Source: Gammaproteobacteria bacterium (GTDB lineage: Bacteria > Pseudomonadota > Gammaproteobacteria > SZUA-229). From it: 64,000 nt of DNA. Positions 27,929 to 37,382 of this stretch are shown in pieces (within the stretch, counting starts at the first letter, position 1; each line of letters begins with the position of its first letter). Where the stretch lies: the NCBI GenBank assembly GCA_029881795.1, contig JAOULX010000004.1, positions 62,001 through 126,000 on the forward strand, given 5' to 3'. Below the pieces are notes generated by a model. The model was given only the letters and a program-made list of their open reading frames with translations, searched no databases and was not told the origin of the DNA. The position numbers were made by a program, and so were the translations under genes.

Positions 27929-28834
27929 TTACCCCGAAGCGGTTTTAACAAGTCCGCTCTTTAATAGAGCATAACCCAGCGCATAGCCACCGATACCACC
28001 GGAGATGTGCGCTACCAGATTAATCGATCCATCAGCACTATCTGATAATAAACTCAGACTATCAATACCGATATACCACAACATCAGAATCCAGGCAGGC
28101 ACACTGATACTGCGTACCAGTAACAACAACCAGACAAAGACATTTATTTTCTGTTGCGGCATCAGCGCTGCAAACAAGCCCATCATTCCCATGACCAGTC
28201 CCGACAAACCCAGGGCCGGTAAAGCATCTCCTGTTATCAGTACCGACGCACTATAAGCTAGCGATGTAAAAACAATAATCAACAGACTGCATGTAATATA
28301 TAGCCAGCTGCTTGCCAGCACTATTTCTACTGCCGGAGCAAATGCCATAAAAAATATTAGATTTCCGCTAATATGCAGTATATCGGCATGAGCCACAGCC
28401 GATGTCAGCATTTTCAAAAGCTCAGGCGCGTCAGGAAAATACATCAACTCTTTGTCAATTTGGCCTGAGTAAAGATGACTGAATTTAGCATAATGCTGCT
28501 CTATAAATCCGCTCATGATCGTTATTTGCGGGTTCGTGTAATCCTGAAACCAGAAATACTCATCGAGGATTTGCCTGATGGTTAAGTCAGGACGCTCATC
28601 AATACGTCTGATCATTAACTGGCATAAATAATTATCGCTCTGCATTTTATCCAACTCATCAGCCGTTTTTTGTTGTTGCAATAACTGACAAAAAGATGAT
28701 GCATCCGCTTTAAAATCTCTGTTGCTCTGATACTGAAAATAAAAAACAAGCAGGCAAACAAACACAATAAAATAACTGATGACAGGTATTTTTGAAAAGC
28801 TCACTTTATTGCTATAGGGAAAAACCAGAAACAT
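27929..28834 (-). CDS. rhomboid-family intramembrane serine protease
   Basis: This is a 301-residue protein with about seven helices. A first helix (about 15-33) leads into a soluble extramembrane segment (about 38-140), then the six-helix rhomboid core. Catalytic Ser211 lies in GLSGLVMG and His276 in VAHISGG; the HxxxN of helix 2 is H154-N158 (LHISGNLIFF). All catalytic features are intact. The soluble insert before the core is longer than in GlpG. It cleaves membrane-anchored substrates that cannot be named here. Confidence 0.87.
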   Translation of the reverse strand: MFLVFPYSNKVSFSKIPVISYFIVFVCLLVFYFQYQSNRDFKADASSFCQLLQQQKTADELDKMQSDNYLCQLMIRRIDERPDLTIRQILDEYFWFQDYTNPQITIMSGFIEQHYAKFSHLYSGQIDKELMYFPDAPELLKMLTSAVAHADILHISGNLIFFMAFAPAVEIVLASSWLYITCSLLIIVFTSLAYSASVLITGDALPALGLSGLVMGMMGLFAALMPQQKINVFVWLLLLVRSISVPAWILMLWYIGIDSLSLLSDSADGSINLVAHISGGIGGYALGYALLKSGLVKTASG

Positions 28835-29106
28835 TTTAAAGCACGACCTGAGAATATGACCTTAGTCTTTATACCAAAATCGATAAGATTATTAAATCAT
28901 TTTTATAAGAACAAGTTATTACAACCGCTTGATTATAGATCACGAATCAATTATCTCTACCGCTCATCTTATAAATGCTTTTTACTCGTCAATAAATTTT
29001 TATCTCAATACAAACTACCTATACTAAAGACTGACACAATCACTCAACTATTACAGGAGGACAGGATCTAGAGAAAACCATTTATTTAACTCTTGGAGAA
29101 GTTAAT
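28835..29106. other. divergent intergenic region (rhomboid / DsrC-like)
   Basis: An AT-rich 272 bp gap that must hold promoters for both divergent genes. It includes an open frame of 71 codons (28856-29071) that I judge non-coding because of its composition and lack of a ribosome-binding site. An AGGAGG string at 29055-29060 lies 46 bp before the true start and is not positioned for it. Confidence 0.4.
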
Positions 29107-29451
29107 ATGCAATTCAATGTCAATAGTAAACGTATTGAAACCAATGAACAGGGTTTCTTATACAACTTGGATGACTGGAGCGAAGAGTTGGCTGAAAAAA
29201 TAGCCGACCATGATGGCGTAACACTTTATAACGATCACTGGGAACTGATCTGGTATTTTCGTGATTACCATGATGAAACACTGGTCGCCCCCACCATGCA
29301 CACGGTTGTCAAAACCCTCGGTAAAAACAAAGGTGATCAGTTCCGTCAAAAGAAGGACTATGAAAAACACATTTACCGTCTTTTCCCGACTGACCCTGCT
29401 CATGAAATCTGCAAGCTGGCCGGGCTGCCAATGCCTCAACCCGATACCTGA
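29107..29451 (+). CDS. DsrC/TusE-family protein lacking the penultimate cysteine
   Basis: The 114-residue protein shares the DsrC fold and landmarks: EQGFLYNLDDWSEELAE, EDHWELIWYFRDYHDE-like helix, KHIYRLFPTDPAHEICKLAGLP. In TusE and DsrC the catalytic cysteine is the penultimate residue of a PxxC[IV] arm; here the corresponding position is Asp113 and the tail ends QPDT. The other family cysteine, 11 residues earlier, is kept as C102. It therefore differs from TusE (only the last Cys), DsrC (both) and the described cysteine-free relatives. A GGAG ribosome-binding site and a terminator bracket the gene, so it is expressed alone. Confidence 0.85.
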   Translation: MQFNVNSKRIETNEQGFLYNLDDWSEELAEKIADHDGVTLYNDHWELIWYFRDYHDETLVAPTMHTVVKTLGKNKGDQFRQKKDYEKHIYRLFPTDPAHEICKLAGLPMPQPDT

Positions 29452-29485
29452 AAACAGATTACAACAGGGTAAATCCTTTTGCTAC

Positions 29486-29510
29486 AGGCAGCATCTTATG
29501 CTGCCTTTTC
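29486..29510 (+). terminator. Rho-independent terminator of the DsrC-like gene
   Basis: A perfect stem AGGCAGCAT/ATGCTGCCT with loop CTT is followed by TTTC. It starts 35 bp after the stop. Confidence 0.82.
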
Positions 29511-29592
29511 TATTTCCTGAATGAATTATCAATACCGTATTTTCATCTGCTACTTTATAATAGTGCTTATTCCGTTATAAATCAGAGTTCGC

Positions 29593-30474
29593 ATGCTGCT
29601 TGATTACGAACAACCGCTTTACCGCCCTCCCAGTGAAGCCAGCAATCTTATTCTTCAGATCACCATAGGCTGCCGCTTTAATCAGTGCAGTTTTTGTGCG
29701 ATGTACAAACATAAAGAATATCGGCTAAAGTCGCTTGATGAAATTCAGCATGATATTAATAAAGCCAGACAATTTGCACCGGCTACTACGCGTATCTTTC
29801 TGGCTGATGGCGATGCGTTTAATCTCAGCAGCGATCAGTTACTGTCGATACTCGAACTACTGCAGGCTGCCTTTCCTGCTTTAACACGGGTCTCCTGTTA
29901 TGCCACACCTGCTAATATTTCAGCCAAAACCAGCGCTCAATTAAGCCTGCTACGAGACAATAAATTATCCCTTATTTATCTTGGTATTGAATCTGGCAGT
30001 GATACTTTATTAAAAAAAATCAGCAAAGGTGCCAGCAAAAACAGCATTATCAGATCACTTAAAATGGCTGATGCAGCTAGGATCAAAGTTTCTGCCACTA
30101 TTATTCTTGGTTTAGGTGGCCAGCAGTACAGCCGCGAACACATAGCTGAAACCATCAGCTTGCTAAATTTGGCACCTGTTACTTACCTTTCGACTCTGCA
30201 GCTTTTTCTTGATGAATCTTCGCGCACAGAATTTTTAAATAAATTTAGCGGAACATTTATTGAGCAAAGCGATGCCGGCATACTGCACGAATTATCTGCA
30301 TTGGTCAGTCAACTAGAGCCACCAAAACGAATTATTTTCAGAACCAATCACGCCTCTAATGCACTTGCGCTGGCTGGCAATCTTCCTAAAGACAAAACCC
30401 GCCTAACTACAGAAATCAGTCAGGCTCTCGATTCCCCCCGCTTGCTAACAGCCCGCTCTTTGCGATCTCTGTAA
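29593..30474 (+). CDS. radical SAM protein with C-x4-C-x2-C cluster motif
   Basis: The 293-residue protein has cysteines C27, C32 and C35 in GCRFNQCSFCAMYKHKEYR to hold a [4Fe-4S] cluster. A (beta/alpha) barrel follows, with LADGDAFNLS, YLGIESGSDTLLKKISKG (SAM-binding GIESG-type motif) and IILGLGGQQYSREH. This C-x4-C spacing recurs in a family of stand-alone radical SAM proteins of unknown reaction. No partner gene identifies a substrate. Convergent with the SRAP-like gene (2 bp between stops). Confidence 0.87.
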   Translation: MLLDYEQPLYRPPSEASNLILQITIGCRFNQCSFCAMYKHKEYRLKSLDEIQHDINKARQFAPATTRIFLADGDAFNLSSDQLLSILELLQAAFPALTRVSCYATPANISAKTSAQLSLLRDNKLSLIYLGIESGSDTLLKKISKGASKNSIIRSLKMADAARIKVSATIILGLGGQQYSREHIAETISLLNLAPVTYLSTLQLFLDESSRTEFLNKFSGTFIEQSDAGILHELSALVSQLEPPKRIIFRTNHASNALALAGNLPKDKTRLTTEISQALDSPRLLTARSLRSL

Positions 30475-30476
30475 AC

Positions 30477-30887
30477 CTATCCCGATAATATTCGTGGCCA
30501 GCGATGATAGATTGCATCGCTTTGTTCCGGCTCAATCGTCACCACGTAAAGTCGCTGTTCATAGCCTTCTTTTGCCACCAATCCCTGCACCCACTGACCT
30601 TTGGTCAGCGTATGCCAGTGACTGTTACCCTCTATATCTTTTTCCATGAATTGTAATAAAGGCAATTTGACCGGTATCGGGAACCAGCGATCCCAGCGCC
30701 CGGCATAAATTGAATCCAGTCTGGCCCATCCCCCCATTGGCAACTTTCCCTGTTGAGATCGACGACGCCCCCATGGCAATATCAGATCAGCTCCGTGTTT
30801 TGGTTTTACCGGTATACAGGCTGTCATTTCAGGAAAAAACACACGCTTTTCATACTCGCCATTGTAATAAATAACACCACCACACAT
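30477..30887 (-). CDS. small SRAP-like (HMCES/YedK-related) protein
   Basis: The 136-residue protein opens MCGG; a Cys directly after Met is the DNA-crosslinking residue of SRAP proteins. Later segments resemble a shortened SRAP: LPWGRRRSQQG, GGWARLDSIYAGRWDRW (for the NAR.E. segment), VQGLVAKEGYEQRLYVVTIEP, and AIYHRWPRIL (for the HxRMPxIL end). The usual catalytic Asn appears as Trp, and the active-site His is shifted by one with Tyr in its place. SRAP proteins shield abasic sites in single-stranded DNA. The gene follows the Y-family polymerase by 9 bp in the lexA operon, which supports a DNA-damage role. It may be an inactive or re-tuned relative. Confidence 0.5.
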   Translation of the reverse strand: MCGGVIYYNGEYEKRVFFPEMTACIPVKPKHGADLILPWGRRRSQQGKLPMGGWARLDSIYAGRWDRWFPIPVKLPLLQFMEKDIEGNSHWHTLTKGQWVQGLVAKEGYEQRLYVVTIEPEQSDAIYHRWPRILSG

Positions 30888-30896
30888 CTCGTTCTC

Positions 30897-32171
30897 TTAT
30901 TTTTTAACTTTGTTTTTAACAAGGGCTTCATCCTGAATAGTTTGTCTGTGACCGAAAGGTTTCCACGCCGGCGCAATCACATTCGGCATGCTGGAACGGT
31001 TCAACAAACGCGCTGGTGCCAGAGTAAACTCACCGTAACGGTTATTAACCTTATCCATCGCGTTATTGGCTGCATCCTGTTTCTCTGTATCGGATGCAAA
31101 CATATCCCTCTGCTGCTGTAACGGACGCGGGTCAAGGGCTGTGATCTGCACCTGATGTATGCCCTCACCTTGCCAGTAGACATCCAGCACAGCGCGGCAA
31201 ATATTCATTAGTAAATGACCATCATTAGTCGCCAGTTCTGTTTTCATTTTGCGGCCAAGCCAGCCTTCACTGCTGCGCAATCCGATATAAAAATTCTGCG
31301 CCACCATCTGATGGCGGCGTAACCTTGCCACCACCTTTTCACTCATGTGCAATAAATAAGTTAATAATACGCTGCGCTCTTTGGTATCCGGCGGCATGAC
31401 TTTCCCGTGCCCCACCGTTTTCGGTGCAGCTACGTCCTGATGCAAGGGATCCGGATCTTCTCCCTGACACATATACCAGATACGTCGCCCCGGATTGCCA
31501 AAACGTCTGGCCAGTTCACCAATCGGTAATTTTTTCATATCACCGCACAGATAGACACCACGATCAGCTAAAAAGCCGCCGATACCGTGACTGATACCAC
31601 ATAACTCTGTTACCTTAACAGACTGCAATCGCTGTCGTGATTGCCACGGCGGTATCACCGTCAGACCATCCGGTTTATTCAGTTTGGCCGCATATTTTGC
31701 TGTGGTTTTATCGCCACTGATACCGACCGAGCACAATAAACCCGAGGCAGAAAATACTTTGTTTTTGGTTAAGCGGGCAATCTGTTCCGGCGTGCCTAAT
31801 AACTTTTGACAAGCACTGACATCCAGAAAGGCTTCATCAACTGAGAATATTTCTATCTCCGGTGTGATATCTTGCAGTGCTTTCATTATCCGTGTTGAAA
31901 CCTCGGCATATCGCACCGGATTAGCCGGGCACTGAATCAAACCCGGACAAATTTTTCGCGCCTGATTTAAACGCATGCCGGTTTTTACACCATAGGCACG
32001 TGCCTCGTATGAACTGGTAATAATGCAGGTGCCGGTTATTCCATTGGTGATGGCGACCGGGCGGCCCCGCCATTCCGGATGATCGAGTTGTTCGACTGAG
32101 GCAAAAAAGGCATTCATATCAACCAGAAGTATTGCTTTTGGCCATGGCTGATCAACAATGTGCTGCGTCAT
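30897..32171 (-). CDS. Y-family (DinB/UmuC-like) translesion DNA polymerase
   Basis: The 424-residue protein has the palm motifs D18 in LLVDMNAFFASVEQ and D112-E113 in IFSVDEAFLD, which bind catalytic metals. The steric-gate aromatic is in NAFF. Finger/thumb segments SYEARAYGVKTGMRL and CSVGISGDKTTAKYAAKL follow, then a little-finger domain (about 245-370). It copies past damaged bases. It ends with a basic tail (VKNKVKK) and lacks a clear clamp-binding motif at the very C-terminus; QQRDMF near residue 355 may serve. The ATG overlaps the lexA stop, so expression follows LexA control. Confidence 0.92.
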   Translation of the reverse strand: MTQHIVDQPWPKAILLVDMNAFFASVEQLDHPEWRGRPVAITNGITGTCIITSSYEARAYGVKTGMRLNQARKICPGLIQCPANPVRYAEVSTRIMKALQDITPEIEIFSVDEAFLDVSACQKLLGTPEQIARLTKNKVFSASGLLCSVGISGDKTTAKYAAKLNKPDGLTVIPPWQSRQRLQSVKVTELCGISHGIGGFLADRGVYLCGDMKKLPIGELARRFGNPGRRIWYMCQGEDPDPLHQDVAAPKTVGHGKVMPPDTKERSVLLTYLLHMSEKVVARLRRHQMVAQNFYIGLRSSEGWLGRKMKTELATNDGHLLMNICRAVLDVYWQGEGIHQVQITALDPRPLQQQRDMFASDTEKQDAANNAMDKVNNRYGEFTLAPARLLNRSSMPNVIAPAWKPFGHRQTIQDEALVKNKVKK

Positions 32172-32767
32172 TACATATAAAAACGTAACTGCCCTGCCAG
32201 TACTCCCTGTATCCGCACCCGTTCTGCTTTAAAGCGCATTGGCTGCATGTTTTGATTTTCTGGAATCAATTCCAGAGAATCATTGCCCAGATAATGCAGG
32301 CGTTTTAAGGTCGCTTCCGACTCATCGATCAGTGCCACCACCACATCCCCTTCTTTAGCACTGTCGCAGGGTTTGATAATCACCGTATCACCATCCAGGA
32401 TACCAATATCCATCATTGAATCCCCCTTCACGACCAGCGCATAACGATCCGTTCCCATAATAGGTGACAGATCCAATTTATCCTGCCCGGCAATGGCTTC
32501 AATCGGCTGACCTGCTGCTATGCTGCCAATCAGCGGGATGCTGCTAATGGTTTCCTGCAACTCATCGGATAACTGAATACCGCGTTTTCGACCCGATAGT
32601 AAATCGATATAACCGGCTTCTGATAAGGCCTGCACCTGACGATGTACCGAACCTTTTGAGCTCATACCCAGGCCTTTCGCAATCTCCGTCAAGGTCGGTG
32701 AAAAGCCTTCTCTGGCGATATATTGACGTATAAAATCCAGTATTTTATGCTGCCCAGATGTTAACAT
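32171..32767 (-). CDS. lexA: LexA repressor with alphaproteobacterial-type recognition helix
   Basis: This 198-residue protein has a winged HTH (residues 1-66) and an S24 autoprotease domain. Self-cleavage site is A85-G86 in GSIAAGQP; catalytic Ser117 is in KGDSMMDIGI and Lys155 in EATLKRL, so RecA-stimulated cleavage should work. The recognition helix reads SSKGSVHRQVQAL; gammaproteobacterial LexA usually has a SPNAAEEHL-like helix, whereas alphaproteobacterial LexA has a SKSGIHRLI-like one. This fits the GTTC-N7-GTTC boxes just upstream. I chose the ATG at 32767; an upstream in-frame start at 32809 would fall inside the operator region. First gene of a three-gene operon. Confidence 0.93.
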   Translation of the reverse strand: MLTSGQHKILDFIRQYIAREGFSPTLTEIAKGLGMSSKGSVHRQVQALSEAGYIDLLSGRKRGIQLSDELQETISSIPLIGSIAAGQPIEAIAGQDKLDLSPIMGTDRYALVVKGDSMMDIGILDGDTVIIKPCDSAKEGDVVVALIDESEATLKRLHYLGNDSLELIPENQNMQPMRFKAERVRIQGVLAGQLRFYM

Positions 32768-32771
32768 AATC

Positions 32772-32786
32772 GTTCTCACAATGTTC
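32772..32786 (-). promoter_or_regulatory. LexA-type operator box 1 (GTTC-N7-GTTC)
   Basis: On the plus strand the bases are GTTC, TCACAAT, GTTC. This is the direct-repeat SOS box known from alphaproteobacteria. It lies 4 bp upstream of the lexA ATG and overlaps its ribosome-binding site and leader. Confidence 0.75.
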
Positions 32787-32797
32787 TCGATGAAAAA

Positions 32798-32803
32798 AGT
32801 ATA
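32798..32803 (-). promoter_or_regulatory. candidate -10 of the lexA operon
   Basis: TATACT on the minus strand lies between the two operator boxes. The -35 at 17 bp (TTTCAA, 32821-32826) is weak. A start near 32791 would give a leader of about 24 nt. Confidence 0.5.
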
Positions 32804-32818
32804 GAACATTTTGAGAAC
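32804..32818 (+). promoter_or_regulatory. LexA-type operator box 2 (GAAC-N7-GAAC)
   Basis: GAAC, ATTTTGA, GAAC is the reverse orientation of the same direct repeat. Its centre is 32 bp (about three helical turns) from that of box 1. It overlaps TTGAGA (32811-32816), which with AATAAT at 32834-32839 (17 bp spacing) could be a promoter for the divergent kinase gene. Confidence 0.72.
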
Positions 32819-32880
32819 ATTTGAAAGCCATTCAATAATTATTTTTGGCCTCCGCCAAGCAGACTGCTAACATCGGCTAC

Positions 32881-33837
32881 ATGGTTAACAACAGACCCCC
32901 TATCCGCCCTCAGCCCCGGTCAATTAACGAGACGCTTCATCGTCATTTGCAGGGGATTTTTGAGGATCTGTTAAAACAGGAATCGATTCCGCCTGACGGG
33001 CGTCTGCTGGATAATTTTTCAGCCTTGTATTTACCCTTAGCCGAATGGATTGCACAACAGCATCAAGAAACACCACTGGTGATTGGCATTAACGGATCAC
33101 AGGGCTCTGGCAAGTCCACCTTATGTGAAATATTACGCGCGCTATTGCTGCATGGATTTGACAAAAAAGTGGCTGTGCTTTCGATCGACGATCTGTATAA
33201 AACCCGCTATCAGCGCCAGCAGATGTCGGCAACAATTCACCCACTTTTTGTAACACGCGGCGTCCCCGGCACCCATGATGTCAAGCTGGGTATCAAATTA
33301 CTGTCACAACTAAAGCAACAGTCCGCCACAGTACAGTTGCCGATATTTGATAAAGCCTGTGATGACAGAAAAGATAAAAAATACTGGCCCGTTGCTGATA
33401 GTAAGACCGATATTGTTTTATTTGAAGGCTGGTGTGTCGGCGCCGTGGCAGAAGATGATAGTAAGCTGTCAACCGCCATCAATGAGCTGGAAAAAAACGA
33501 AGACCCGGATGCTCGCTGGCGGCAATATGTCAATCATCAATTAAAAACTGACTATCAGCAACTTTTTGCACTGATCGACAAACTGATTATGCTAAAAATT
33601 CCTGATTTTAATAAGGTTATTGAGTGGCGAACTTTGCAGGAAAACAAACTCATTAGCGCTGCCGATCAGAGTGACAAAACCATGTGCATGTCAGCAAGCA
33701 CATTAAAACGTTTTATTATGCATTTTGAGCGACTTACCCGTCATACACTCAATGAAATGCCTGCGCGCGCCGATATCACGCTAGAAGTTAATGATGACCA
33801 TCAGATAAGCCAGGTTAATTCAAAAATATTCAGTTAA
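32881..33837 (+). CDS. P-loop kinase, D-glycerate 3-kinase/phosphoribulokinase-uridine kinase-like
   Basis: The 318-residue protein has Walker A GSQGSGKST at residues 72-80, then LSIDDLYKTRYQRQQM, VTRGVPGTHD, LPIFDKACDDRKD and LFEGWCVG. These match the plant/yeast GLYK-type glycerate kinase family (also called YGR205w-like). The likely reaction is D-glycerate to 3-phosphoglycerate. I chose the ATG at 32881; an in-frame TTG at 32845 lies at or before the expected transcription start. It diverges from lexA across the shared operator region, so DNA damage may influence it (inference). Confidence 0.8.
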   Translation: MVNNRPPIRPQPRSINETLHRHLQGIFEDLLKQESIPPDGRLLDNFSALYLPLAEWIAQQHQETPLVIGINGSQGSGKSTLCEILRALLLHGFDKKVAVLSIDDLYKTRYQRQQMSATIHPLFVTRGVPGTHDVKLGIKLLSQLKQQSATVQLPIFDKACDDRKDKKYWPVADSKTDIVLFEGWCVGAVAEDDSKLSTAINELEKNEDPDARWRQYVNHQLKTDYQQLFALIDKLIMLKIPDFNKVIEWRTLQENKLISAADQSDKTMCMSASTLKRFIMHFERLTRHTLNEMPARADITLEVNDDHQISQVNSKIFS

Positions 33838-33985
33838 GAAATGAAAAAGCGGGTTTAAGGCATAACAAAGATCTTTGTTACAATTTCTAAAACATTAGAA
33901 ACGCTATATTGCATGCCGGCAATAGCCCCCTATACTTAACTAATGCCACCACAGAACCCAATTTATGATGTAAGGATTGCAACAA

Positions 33986-37027
<3,042 letters not shown>

Positions 37028-37034
37028 GTTTGTG

Positions 37035-37382
37035 ATGTCAAACAACAATATCAATATAACAACCATCAATGAATTAAAAGAAATCCTTGAAGATGATATT
37101 TTTAGTCTGTTTCAGGAATTTAGAAGTAACGCAGCCGACATCATTAAAAAACTAAAATCTGCCGCTGACAATAACAACACTAACGATGTTTTACATTTAG
37201 CTCATACCATCAAAGGCTCATCAGGCAATCTAGGACTTAAAAACATTTCGGATATTTCTCAGCAAATTGAAACTAGCCTGCGGCTTCAGGATGAAACTGA
37301 TATTGCATCGCTTATCAGTAAACTGGAAACCTCCATCACCTCTACTCTTGCTGAATTAACAGAAATGGAATTACTGAAATAA
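37035..37382 (+). CDS. stand-alone histidine phosphotransfer (Hpt) protein
   Basis: This 115-residue helical protein has the phosphorylated His57 in LAHTIKGSSGNLGL. It should carry phosphate from the hybrid kinase encoded upstream to the receiver of the next protein. The start lies 7 bp after the kinase stop, with AAGGA upstream; a GTG one codon earlier is possible. Its stop overlaps the next ATG by 1 bp (TAATG), so all three genes are tightly coupled. A longer open frame upstream overlaps the kinase gene and is not coding. Confidence 0.9.
   Translation: MSNNNINITTINELKEILEDDIFSLFQEFRSNAADIIKKLKSAADNNNTNDVLHLAHTIKGSSGNLGLKNISDISQQIETSLRLQDETDIASLISKLETSITSTLAELTEMELLK

Noticed and set aside
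28856-29071. 71-codon open frame upstream of the DsrC-like gene
   Set aside because: AT-rich composition, no ribosome-binding site and a sequence without protein-like pattern; it lies where promoters of two divergent genes are expected.
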